Below, piece after piece: positions 1 through 7,934 of a stretch of 27,948 bases of DNA. The notes under the pieces are model-generated. The model was not told the DNA's origin and made no database searches. It saw only the letters and a program-made list of their open reading frames with translations. This stretch comes from Prorocentrum cordatum (Eukaryota; Sar; Dinophyceae; Prorocentrales; Prorocentraceae). Position numbers and translations under genes: made by a program. Where the stretch lies: NCBI GenBank assembly GCA_963575745.1, contig CAUYUJ010016889.1, positions 77,501 through 105,448 on the forward strand, read 5' to 3'. The first letter of the stretch is position 1. Each line of letters opens with the position of its first letter.

Positions 1-660
1 CCTTTCGGAGTCTCCTCGGATGTCTCTTGGGAGTTTTTTGGAGTCCTTCGGGCGTCTTGGGGATCTCTCGGCGGCCCCGGGAGCTTCCTGGAGCATCTTG
101 GGTGCGTGGGGGAGCCCTTGGGCCCTCTGTCTCTTGGGGCCTCTTCGGGGCCTCTTGGGGGCCTGTTGTGGCTATCTTGGAGCAGTCTTGGGCTAATCTT
201 GGGGCCTCTTGGGGCAGCCTGGGCGCCTTTTGGGCCCCCCCTCCCCTTCTGGAGCGGCGCAAGTCGCCTCTTCGACTTCCTTGGGGCGCTCTTGGGGCGC
301 TCTTGGGGCGCTCTTCGGTGCTCTCGGGGCCGTCTAGGTGCCATTTTGGGCTCCTCTTGGGGCTCTCTTGGGCCTTCGTGGAGCTATTTCGAGGCCTCGG
401 ATGGCCATCGGAAGCGAAAAAGAGAGATGACAAAATCATCGGGTTTCAATATGTTCTGAAAGATTTTCGCTTTTTCGAAGTCTTCTTGGGAAGCTATTCG
501 GCCTCTTGGCGCCGTTTTGGGCCGGCCTTCGGGCCTCGTGGAGCATTTTCGGATCTATTTTGAGACATCTTGGCCTATCTTGGGCCATCTTGGAGCTCAT
601 TTCGGGCTGTCTGATCTCATCTTGGAGCCGTCTGGTGCCATCTTGGGCGCTCTAACGCCC
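1..660 (+). repeat. Degenerate ~11-bp G-rich repeat array (block 1)
   Basis: The stretch is built from short units of 9-15 bases that restart with CTTGG, typically CTTGGGGCCT or CTTGGGGCGCT. The array is strongly G/T-rich on the plus strand. Open frames run through it on both strands only because the units lack stop codons; their translations are Gly/Leu/Ser/Trp-rich on plus and Pro/Arg/Lys-rich on minus. A short unique patch at about 408-480 (AAAAAGAGAGATGACAAAATC region) interrupts the array. No gene is supported. Confidence 0.8.
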
Positions 661-668
661 TGCGGCCC

Positions 669-752
669 CCTCGTCTACGTCCAGGAGAAGGGGGGGGGGG
701 GGAGGGAAGATGGAAGAGGAAACTTCCTAAACCACCTAAGCCTAGAGGGCTG
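669..752 (+). repeat. Diverged copy of the CTCGTCCAGACG / ACCACC module
   Basis: This patch starts with a CTCGTCTACGTCCAG-like sequence, passes a G-run, and ends with AAACCACCTAAGCCTAGAGGGC. The same order of motifs recurs at 1597-1703 and 2011-2122, and the ending alone also recurs at about 1980-2006. It looks like a short dispersed repeat with an internal G-run of variable length. This copy is the most diverged. Confidence 0.45.
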
Positions 753-794
753 GTGAGATTATCCAAGTATGGCTGAAATGCTTCTCTAAGATAA

Positions 795-1173
795 GAAGAA
801 TACAATATTCCCATTCTGCTGTCTCACGGGTACTTGTGGAGCAAAGCTGATCAAGGCGTTGCCTGCAAATTTCGTTGCGTCTACATTGTCGGCAGCAGGG
901 TGCATTTTGAGGGCGCCAGGGGAGGTTTGCAAGGAAGTGCTTTTGGGATATGTCGACATCGATAATCGCAGATTTAACTGGTATCCAGATGCGCTTGATC
1001 GAGCCAATGTCGTTCGCAGGCTAGTTACTCTCAGGGTCGGATTTGAGGACGCCAATCTTCTTTGTGCTATGAAGTGTCATTGGTTCAACGACGGACATTG
1101 GCTTGCCCTTGTGGCATTGCTCTATGGGTGGATAAAGGGCAAGCGCGCCCGCAGATCCGTCAGTCGCTGCTAA
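795..1173 (+). other. Possible coding remnant or exon, unknown function
   Basis: An open frame follows an in-frame TAA just before 796 and runs to a stop at 1173, about 125 codons. The translation has a mixed, non-repetitive composition with Trp, Cys, His and hydrophobic runs, for example LALVALLYGWIKGKR near the end. This sets it apart from the surrounding simple repeats. The minus strand is also open over much of the same interval, so the strand is uncertain. There is no convincing start codon: the annotated start would be TTG at 859. I do not recognise a family. It may be an exon, a relic of a transposon gene, or chance. Confidence 0.2.
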
Positions 1174-1366
1174 TTTCGTGGATGAATTTGACCCAAGAGC
1201 AAATGCTTGGCGCTTCGTGTATCCGCGCGAGCCCATCCAGAAACGACGTCCAGGCGAGTGGAGGTGATCAGGGAAGCCTAGGAGAAAGGAGGGGGGCAGC
1301 CTTTCGGTTACCTTTCCCGAGAGGACGGCGATGGAAGAGGAAACGGAGGTGGATGAGATGAAAGGA

Positions 1367-1456
1367 GGGGGGGGGGGGGGGGGGGGCGGAGGGAGGAGGG
1401 GGGAGGGGGGGTTGAGAGGAAGGGGGGGGAGGGGGGGGGGGGGGGGGGGGGGGGGA
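1367..1456 (+). repeat. Poly-G tracts
   Basis: Two long guanine runs (about 1367-1386 and about 1430-1455) are separated by GGA-rich sequence. Tracts like this can form G-quadruplexes and their length is unreliable in assemblies. Similar but shorter G-runs lie at about 690-701, 1741-1764 and 2029-2041. Confidence 0.85.
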
Positions 1457-1479
1457 TCAGGGAGGCGCGGCGCCATCAG

Positions 1480-1580
1480 GACCATCTGAGAGGCCATCTT
1501 GGTTTTCTGAGGCCCTCTTGGGGTGATCTTGGGCTCTCCGAGGCCGTCTGGAGCCATCTTGGGCTTCCCTGGGCGCTGAA
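1480..1580 (+). repeat. Degenerate ~11-bp repeat (block 2)
   Basis: About nine units such as GGCCATCTTGG, GGCCCTCTTGG and GAGCCATCTTGGGC repeat the pattern of the first block. It forms an island between a poly-G tract and the duplicated module at 1597. Confidence 0.7.
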
Positions 1581-1596
1581 TCCTCTCGGAGGGGAA

Positions 1597-1703
1597 CTCG
1601 TCCAGACGCATGGATGGAGGGAGGTACACCTCCCGAGCATGGACGCGAAGGGGGAAGGAAAAGGAGACGGCCGAGACCACCTGCGCCCAGAGGGCTCGTG
1701 GGA
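1597..1703 (+). repeat. Duplicated ~107-bp module, copy A
   Basis: It starts CTCGTCCAGACGCA and ends GAGGGCTCGTGGGA, with GGAAAAGGA and GAGACCACCTG in between. The same blocks in the same order appear at 2011-2122. The two copies differ mainly in the middle, where one has TGGATGGAGGG and the other a long G-run. Confidence 0.7.
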
Positions 1704-1709
1704 GAGCAG

Positions 1710-1930
1710 TGTCTTGCAGAGTGTTTGCAGGGTGCTTGCAGGGGGGGGGGGGGGGGGGGGGGGGTAATTGCAGGGTTTTTGCAGGTCCATGCAGGATGGG
1801 CTTCGCAGGGGTTCTGCAGGGTATTGCAGGGTCCTGTTGAAGGGCATGGCAGGGTATTGTGGGGTCCTTTTGCAGGGTGTTTGCAGGGGGGCCTTCCAGT
1901 GCATTGCAGGGTCTTTGCAGAGTGTCCAGG
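1710..1930 (+). repeat. Degenerate TTGCAGGGT repeat
   Basis: TGCAGGGT or close variants (TTGCAGGGTG, CTGCAGGGTA, ATTGCAGGGT) recur more than ten times at irregular spacing of roughly 10-20 bases, around a poly-G run at 1741-1764. No gene is seen in it; open frames on both strands are low-complexity. Confidence 0.7.
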
Positions 1931-2010
1931 GAGGGGGAGTAAGGGGAGGGGTTCTCTGTGGATGAGAGAAGACCACGCTCCCTAAACCACCGAGGCCCAG
2001 AGGGCCCACC

Positions 2011-2122
2011 CTCGTCCAGACGCAGAGAGGGGGGGGGGGGGAGTGACCCCCCCGAGCAGGGAAAGCACGAATATTGGAAAAGGAAGCGCCCGAGACCACC
2101 TGCCCCCTGAGGGCTCGTGGGA
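2011..2122 (+). repeat. Duplicated ~107-bp module, copy B
   Basis: Second copy of the 1597-1703 module, beginning CTCGTCCAGACGCA and ending GAGGGCTCGTGGGA. A G-run at 2029-2041 replaces the middle of copy A. The spacing of about 410 bases between copies brackets the TTGCAGGGT block, which suggests duplication of a larger unit or repeated insertion of one element. Confidence 0.7.
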
Positions 2123-2257
2123 TTTGAGAGCGACTTGTCACTAGCGATCTGAGCATGGCAGCCCTATGTCCATTGCGTCTGCTACGCGCAGCAGTTTTGG
2201 TTTGGAAAATGAATAAATAGTAGGCGCCAGCCACGTACTGGCTACAACATTGGTTCC

Positions 2258-2737
2258 TTGGAACATGCGGAGCCTTGGACCGACCAGCATATCACATATA
2301 AACGGAGGCGGGTGAAGTCTGGTAGGGTTCTCTCTGTGCCAGTGTTGGACGGGGAGGACATTCCTATAAAGTTTCCACGCGGCATCACGAGACTTTTGGA
2401 GTGGGTCGAGCTCGTAAAGCAGTCGTCGCGGCTTGCGGCGTTGTCGAACATTGAAACCAGGTGCGGGCCGGTTCTTGGGATGGAGATGGATAAGGCCCTC
2501 TTTCGAAGCCTGGCAATGGGAAGCAAGCGGCTGGATGACGTATCTCTGGAGTATCGAAGACGCCTACGGCGAATCACCGCCGCCCCCTGCCTTTTTGGAA
2601 ACGCCGATGTGGCCGAAAGTTGGACTAGAGCTTGGCCAAGCTATCGGACCATGAGTTCCCCGAGTCGGTTTGGAAAGCTTTCGGGGAACACATGGGAGAG
2701 AATGATTATGAACAGGAAGAGGAAGAGGAAGAAATAG
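2258..2737 (+). other. Open reading frame of 159 codons, unknown; possible exon
   Basis: An ATG-initiated frame of 159 codons ends at TAG 2735-2737. Residues 1-105 look non-repetitive and protein-like, with a balanced mix of charged and hydrophobic residues (for example RGITRLLEWVELVKQSS). The tail becomes Arg/Lys-rich where GGAAGA repeats begin. The last 185 bases lie inside the 396-bp duplicated segment, so the 3' part has a second copy at about 3567-3751 without the 5' part. The minus strand is also open over 2242-2577. I recognise no domain. It could be a real exon, a relic, or chance. Confidence 0.25.
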
Positions 2738-2948
2738 AGTAGGAGGATGAGGGTTGTTAGGAGTCTCTTGGGGCACCCTTGGGGTCTGTTGGGGGCTTCT
2801 TGGGGGCCTCTTCGAGGCCTCTTGGAGGCATCTTGGGGGCCTCCTTGGGCCTCTTGGGGGCCTTTGGGGGCTTCCTGGGGGTCTCTTTGGCCGTCTTAGG
2901 GCGTTCCTGGTCCGTCTGACGCCGTCTGGAGCCGTCTTGGGGGCCTCT
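2553..2948 (+). repeat. Recent segmental duplication, copy 1
   Basis: This 396-base segment starts ATCGAAGACGCCTACGG and ends GGGGGCCTCT. It matches 3567-3962 at a constant offset of 1014 with no gaps and about eight substitutions, mostly A-to-G. It contains the end of the 2258-2737 frame, the GGAAGA run and the first part of an 11-bp repeat array. The near-identity inside otherwise fast-changing repeats means the copy event is recent. Confidence 0.95.
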
Positions 2949-3135
2949 CTGGGCCGTCTTGGGGCCCTCTTGGGGCGCTTCAGGGCCGTCTTGGAGGCCA
3001 TGTTGGGCGTCTTGGAGGCCTCTTGGGCCGTCTTGGGGCGCTCTTGGGGCCGTCTTGGGGGGCCCTTGGGCCGTCGTAGGGCCTTCTTGGAGGCCTCTTG
3101 GGCGATCTTGGGGGCCTCTTGGGCCGTCGGAAGGC
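2757..3135 (+). repeat. Degenerate ~11-bp repeat (block 3)
   Basis: Dense run of CTTGGGGGCCT-type units. The first 190 bases are part of the 396-bp duplication. Long frames on both strands here encode only low-complexity Gly/Leu/Trp/Arg (plus) or Pro/Arg/Lys (minus). Confidence 0.85.
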
Positions 3136-3194
3136 CGAAAAGAAGAAAACGCAAAACACTTTCAAACACCTAAGGAAAACCAATGATTTTGGCT

Positions 3195-3420
3195 TTTTCG
3201 GGCTCTCCTGGAGAACGTCTTGGAGGCCTCTTGGGCCATCTTGGAGGCATCTTGGGGCCATCTTGGCCGTCTTGGAGGGCATCTTGGGCCGTCTTGGAGG
3301 CATCTTGGAGCCATCTTACCCGTCTTGGAGGCCATCTTGGCCGTCTTGGAGGCATCTTGGAGGCCATCTTGGGCCATCTTGGCCGTCTTGGAGGCCATCT
3401 TGGGCCAAGTTGGGGCAACC
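3195..3420 (+). repeat. Degenerate ~11-bp repeat (block 4)
   Basis: This is the most regular stretch of the family. Successive CTTGG starts are 11, 10, 11, 11, 9, 12 and 10 bases apart, with endings GGCAT, GGCCAT or GGCCGT. The sequence between about 3425 and 3566 has no recognisable repeat or gene. Confidence 0.85.
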
Positions 3421-3566
3421 AAGGCATTGACAGATGGATTTTCGGAAACTTACGGGTGGCCGGCGGGGCGGGCCGAAGCCCGCTGGGGAGTTCTTTTAGA
3501 AAAAGAGCCAAAACCAAAACCTGAATCGTCCAGCACGCCGGGCACCCCTGAACCAGGGGGCGGCGG

Positions 3567-3962
3567 ATCGAAGACGCCTACGGCGAATCACCGCCGCCCC
3601 CTGCCTTTTTGGAAACGCCGATGTGGCCGGAAGTTGGACTAGAGCTTGGCCAAGCTATCGGGCCATGAGTTCCCCGAGTCGGTTTGGAAAGCTTTCGGGG
3701 AACACATGGGAGAGAATGATTATGAACAGGAAGAGGAAGAGGAAGAAATGGAGTAGGAGGATGAGGGTTGTTAGGGGTCTCTTGGGGTACCCTTGGGGTC
3801 TGTTGTGAGCTTCTTGGGGGCCTCTTCGAGGCCTCTTGGAGGCATCTTGGGGGCCTCCTTGGGCCTCTTGGGGGCCTTTGGGGGCTTCCTGGGGGTCTCT
3901 TTGGCCGTCTTAGGGCGTTCCTGGTCCGTCTGGCGCCGTCTGGAGCCGTCTTGGGGGCCTCT
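3567..3962 (+). repeat. Recent segmental duplication, copy 2
   Basis: Gap-free copy of 2553-2948. Its left end joins GGCGGATCG sequence and its right end is cut off by a GGAGGAGGGGGAGG run at 3963-3985, where copy 1 continues as 11-bp repeats. The copied frame remnant lacks the 5' part of the 2258 open frame and so cannot encode the same protein. Confidence 0.95.
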
Positions 3963-4500
3963 GGAGGAGGGGGAGGAGGAGGAATACGAGGTCTCGGAAG
4001 CAGGTTTGAGGCCTCTTGTTGGCCGTTTTAGGGGCTTCTTTTGGGCATCTTGGGGGCCTCTTGGAGCTTCTTTGGGGCCTCCTGGAGGCCCCCTGGGAGG
4101 CCTTGGGGCCTTTTGGGGGTCTCTGGGGGCCTTTTGGGGGCCTCCTGGGGCGGGGGGCTCGAATTCTGAGTTCCTTCGTTCCCTTCTTGGCCTCCTCTTG
4201 GGGCCTTCTCGGGGCCCTCTTGGGCCGTCTTCGGCGCAGCCTGGGCCATCATGGGGTCTTCTTGGGCCGTCTTGGGGGCCTCTTGGAGGCCTCTTGGCCC
4301 GTCTTGGGGCGGTCTTGGGGGCCTCTTGGGCCGTCTTGGAGCCTCGGAGAATCGGGGAGGCGACAAGGCCCAAATCGTTCAAAAACCAAAGGTAAACTAA
4401 CGAAGTTGGCCTCGTGGGCCTCTTTTGGGAGGCCTTTTGGAAGCCTCTTGGGGTATCTTGGCGGTTCTTGTGCTGTCCGGAGGGCCATCTTGGGCCTCGT
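3963..4500 (+). repeat. Degenerate ~11-bp repeat (block 5)
   Basis: After a GGA-rich junction, CTTGG-type units resume from about 4008 to 4365 and again at about 4405-4500. They are separated by a short unique stretch (GGCGACAAGGCCCAAATCG to GTAAACTAACG). The two long frames (301 codons plus, 247 codons minus) are side effects of the repeat. Confidence 0.8.
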
Positions 4501-4546
4501 CGGGGCAAGGTCACCGTCAGGGAGGCCCGCGCGAGAATCCCGAGGA

Positions 4547-4695
4547 GCGCCCGGGAACGCCCAGGAGCGCCCAGGAGCGCCCAAGAGCGGGTGGGAATCC
4601 GGCCCCCTCAGGCACTACAGCCTTGGCTGCGGCAGCAGCACAGCAGCGCAGCAGGAGCAGCGCAGCTGTGAGCAGCAGAGCAGTACAGCTGTGAG
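4547..4695 (+). repeat. Short GCGCCCAGGA tandem, then CAGCA-rich patch
   Basis: Four or five copies of a 10-base unit (GCGCCCAGGA and variants) span about 4547-4592. They are followed by GCAGCAGCACAGCAGC-type sequence at about 4628-4695, in which AGCAGAGCAGTACAGCTGTGAG echoes AGCGCAGCTGTGAG. Simple sequence only. Confidence 0.6.
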
Positions 4696-5320
4696 CCTTG
4701 GGGCACTCCACTTCGTGCCAGAGGCGCGGTGGCGGATTTCTGGAGCCGTCGGCCGTGCCCAGGCCGCGGTGCGCATAAGGTGCTGGCTTTGGCGGGGGCG
4801 GATGACGGGTCTGGCGCTTCGCGCATGGGGCAGACGTCTCTGTGCATGGCTCATCGTCGGCAGGCAGAAACAGTTTTCACCGTCTCGGGGAAGAGATGGT
4901 CTCCCAGTGGGAGAAGATTGATGGATATGCTTGGCATCAATATCGTCAGCCGGGGGTACTGCGAATAATTCATCGCCTGTGAAATTGGTTGTAACCTGGC
5001 GGCTGGACCTAGCTCTGCGAGGACGAAGGCGGTCCATTTCCAGTGCCATGACTTCTTGTGCCGCTTGTCGAGACTCATCCTTAGAGAGCAGCGGGACGTG
5101 TTTTACAATGCGAAGAAGTTGGGTACCTGGACTTTGTAAAAAGCACCCTTTGTGTTCCGGAACTCCTGGGGGCCAGGGATCCCGCGCGCCCGCGGCCGGC
5201 CCTCCCGGCGGGTTGCAGATGGCCCCAAAACGGACCAGGGCGGCTTCGACATGGCCCCAGGCGGGCTCCAAAGATGGCCCAAGAGGGCCCCGTGCACGGG
5301 GGGAGGGGGGGGGGGCTGAG
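4696..5320. other. Non-repetitive stretch with no recognised gene
   Basis: Several overlapping frames are open on both strands. None has a recognisable domain or a clear start and stop context. The composition is more even than in the flanking repeats, so it may contain an exon, possibly of the gene that continues beyond the gap, but nothing here resembles the helicase N-terminus. Confidence 0.3.
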
Positions 5321-5348
5321 GAGGAGGAGGAGGAGGAGGAGGAGGAGG
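5321..5348 (+). repeat. GGA microsatellite at the gap edge
   Basis: GAGGAGGAGG repeats run without interruption into the first N at 5349. The assembly gap therefore probably covers the rest of a GGA array. Confidence 0.85.
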
Positions 5349-5448
5349 NNNNNNNNNNNNNNNNNNNNNNNNNNNNNNNNNNNNNNNNNNNNNNNNNNNN
5401 NNNNNNNNNNNNNNNNNNNNNNNNNNNNNNNNNNNNNNNNNNNNNNNN
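5349..5448. other. Assembly gap, 100 N
   Basis: Exactly 100 undetermined bases, a conventional size for a gap of unknown length. It removes the upstream part of the helicase gene that resumes at 5450. Confidence 0.99.
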
Positions 5449-6784
5449 GCAGCTGGCACCCCCGGACGGCGGCTTCCTTGCGGATATCCCAACGGAGCGC
5501 ATCTCGGCGGCCCGCAAGTACACGTCGCTGCCACCCGTGCTGCACGGGCAAGCGTTCCTGTGGGGCGGCGCCGAGTGCGGGGTTCAGGGCGTGACAGAGT
5601 TGGAGGAGTGCGAGAGGTGCGACGACGCCTGGCTGAAGGAAGTGCAAGAAGAGTTCCGTAGAGGGGCGTTGCAGCGGACGCGCACGCATTCTTGCATGGT
5701 CGCGATACAACCGTGCCTGGCAGCTGGCTGAACGGGGACGTTTGTTGTGGGAGTCGGGCCTGTCGGGAGCTGTGCGACGTCGGGAGGGATGCAACGCGGA
5801 TGGGGTCGGGGCAGCGACGAAGACGTCCAGCGACGCCGAAGGAGATCCGCCAGGAGGAGTGCAACGTGTGCAGAGAGGAGCGGGCGCGGCGACGGCTCGT
5901 GGTGGATGGCCCTGACGACCCACGATTGTTGTCGGAGAAGTTCCTGGTCGCGCCGGGTGTGTTTCGCAACAACGACGTCAAATGCGAGGCGAACAAGCTT
6001 CGAGCGTCGCAATGCGCGCGCAGGCACAGAAAGCCGATGGTGTACGTTCCGGCGCGGGGCACTCCTACGCCAGAGGCGCTGCGTGAGCGGCCAGATTTGC
6101 CGCGCCAGAAGCTGGCGTGGCTCCAGCGGCATGACAAGGAGAGCGGGGACTTGTATGGTTTTTTTGCCGATCGCAGAAGGCGTGCCGGTCGCCCTCGCCG
6201 ACCGCGTTGATCGAAGCGAGGACAAGAACCTCCTGCGTGGTCGCGTGGGGCGAGTGCACTCTTGGATTTGCGACGGAGTCGGCGAAGATGACCAGGTCAC
6301 GCGCGGCGGAGAGACCATATTGAAGAAGACGCCGAAAGCAATTTTCGTGTTGTTTGACGAAGGCGAGGACGGGAATCGCGGTCGGAAGCCGTGTGCGTGG
6401 GCGATCGAGGGATTGAGCACGCCCGGTTTGTACCCGGTGACGCCGCGGAAGAAGGAATGGTTCGTGGGCGAGGGTCGCCCGTATCCACGATTCAAAGTCA
6501 AAAGACGGCAGTTCCTTCTGGCGCCAGCTTTCGGCGTCGCGGCCCACGCGGCGCAGGGGCAAACGTTCAAGGAAGGTGTGATCGTGGATTTGAGCATCGG
6601 CGGGGGAACTTCGCCGCTCTCGAGCTACGTGGCACTGACGCGCGTGCGACGGCGCGCGGACGTGTTGATATTCCGGGCCTTTGACCGCGCGCCGTGCACC
6701 CAGGGTGAACGGAAGGGCCCCGCCTTAGTCTTGCAATCATTGCGTGGGGACGCCCTGGACTGGGACGCCATCGAGAAGGAGTTC

Positions 6785-7890
6785 ATGCCCTCGGGGAGAT
6801 GCGCACTCTGCTCCTCAGTAAAGTACAAGAACCAGTTCGGCCTGAGCCAGTGGAGTCGGGATGACGGCCTGCGCGCGTGTAACCTGTGCCTGGGAGACAA
6901 GAAGAGCGTGGGGACGCCGTGGCAGTGCATGGAGTGCGGACTCTGGAAGAGCCAGGGTGCTTTCCCCTCCTCCCAACACCACTGCACGAAGCTGACGTCA
7001 CGGCGCTGCGTGGACTGTCCCGAGAGGCGAAAGTGTTGCGTGTGCGAGGATCGCAAGTGCGAGCAAGCTTTCGCGGCGTATCAGTGGGACAAGGCAGGGA
7101 ACGCCCGGTGCAAAGGGGGAATGTGCCTTGATTGCGAGGAGCTGAAGAAGCACCTGAAGTGTTCGCGCTGCGGCGAGCACAAGTTACCGGTGGAATATGC
7201 CAAAGCGGAACAGATGAACGACGAGCCCACATGCAAATCTTGGAAGAAGTTGCAGAGAGAGGAGGAGAAGGCGCGCGCAGAAGCAGCAAAGCGGGTTTTA
7301 TGCTCACAATGTGGGGAGTCGAAGAGTAAGGCCGAGTTTTCCGCCTACATGTTGGGGCACGCCTCCAAGGCGTCGCGTGCTTGCACCCAGTGCGTAGACG
7401 CAGCGGCTGCACAACGGGGCACTGCGGCGAGGAAGGAATTCAAGGCCTGTGTTGTGTGCGAGGTGGTGCAGCGGCGTGAGCTCTTCTCGCAATTTATGTG
7501 GGAAGGAGCGGCCGATCGTGACCGCAAATGCAAGCGCTGCGTCAACGCTGGGGCTGCGCGGCGCAACGCAGCTGCGAGGGGGGGCGTGAGGGCCTGCGTT
7601 GTGTGCGAGGTGGCGCAGCGGCGTGAATGTTTTTCGAATTGGATGTGGGATGGCGTGGCCGCTCGGCACCGCAAGTGCAAGCGCTGCGTCGATGGCGCAA
7701 AGCTGCAGCGCGGGAAGTGGACATGCGTAGAATGTAAGGGCGCTTCCGGGAAGGAGCACTCCAGCAACTGGTTGGCTGGGCGATCGACGCAGAAGGCGGA
7801 TGGGAAGCAGAGGTGCAACATGTGCTGTGCTAGCCAAGAGCGCAAACGGAAGGAAGTCGCTGAGCGGAGCCATGCGTCGGTAGCGAAAAT
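6785..7890 (+). other. Array of eight CxxC...CxxC zinc-finger modules (Stc1-like)
   Basis: Within the helicase frame, modules of about 35 residues repeat the plan CxxC, about 10 residues, F-S/x-x-W/M, about 10 residues, CxxC. Examples are CVVCEVVQRRELFSQFMW followed by CKRCVN, and CMECGLWKSQGAF followed by CVDC. I count eight; in the fourth the second pair is degraded (CKSW in place of CxxC). The spacing and the Phe/Trp centre resemble the Stc1-type zinc-binding domain. In fungi that domain links RNAi to chromatin; that role should not be assumed here. The array probably binds nucleic acid or protein and accompanies the helicase domain. Confidence 0.65.
7440..7735 (+). repeat. Tandem duplication of one zinc-finger module (147-bp step)
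   Basis: GCCTGTGTTGTGTGCGAGG at 7445 recurs as GCCTGCGTTGTGTGCGAGG at 7592, 147 bases or 49 codons later. Matching sequence continues through the second Cys pair (GCAAATGCAAGCGCTGCGTC versus GCAAGTGCAAGCGCTGCGTC). The in-frame step shows that the finger array grows by unequal duplication of whole modules. Confidence 0.85.
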
Positions 7891-7934
7891 ACATAGGGCT
7901 GGATAGCTGTCTCCGAATCCGAAAAGAGCAACGG

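Larger units (their letters stand above)
5450..7906 (+). pseudogene. Pif1-like helicase C-terminal part fused to CxxC zinc-finger array (5' missing, two frameshifts)
   Basis: The frame entering from the gap shows GGFLADIPTE and GVQGVTELEECERC, typical of the large dinoflagellate Pif1-type helicase family. Near 5671 one base appears to be missing: the sense continues in another frame with FLHGRDTTVPGSWLNGDV and EKFLVAPGVFRNND. At 6159-6165 a run of seven T, where six would fit, switches the sense back to the first frame, giving GVPVALADRVDRS. The helicase core ends with AHAAQGQTF (about 6540-6566) and YVALTRVR (6626-6649), which match late superfamily 1 helicase motifs of the Pif1/RecD2 kind. 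From 6780 to 7890 follow about eight Cys-pair modules. The stop is TAG at 7904-7906. The start and the Walker motifs lie in or before the gap. The one-base lesions could be assembly errors in an intact gene. DNA binding and unwinding in the nucleus are inferred from the family. Confidence 0.8.

Noticed and set aside
335-362. GTGCCATTTTGGGCTCC resembling the dinoflagellate spliced leader
   Set aside because: It is one variant of the surrounding CTTGG repeat (GTGCCATCTTGGGC elsewhere) and the flanks do not match the leader.
1476-2234. 252-codon minus-strand frame
   Set aside because: Made of TGCAGGGT and G-run repeats; Pro/Thr/Ser-rich low complexity with no domain.
3195-3420. CCAAGATGGC on the minus strand as a YY1-type regulatory site
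   Set aside because: It is the inverse of the CTTGG repeat unit, and YY1 is an animal factor with no basis here.
4931-5731. Single 266-codon frame across the N gap as one protein
   Set aside because: Its open state depends on 100 undetermined bases. The part before the gap has no helicase similarity, so continuity cannot be claimed.
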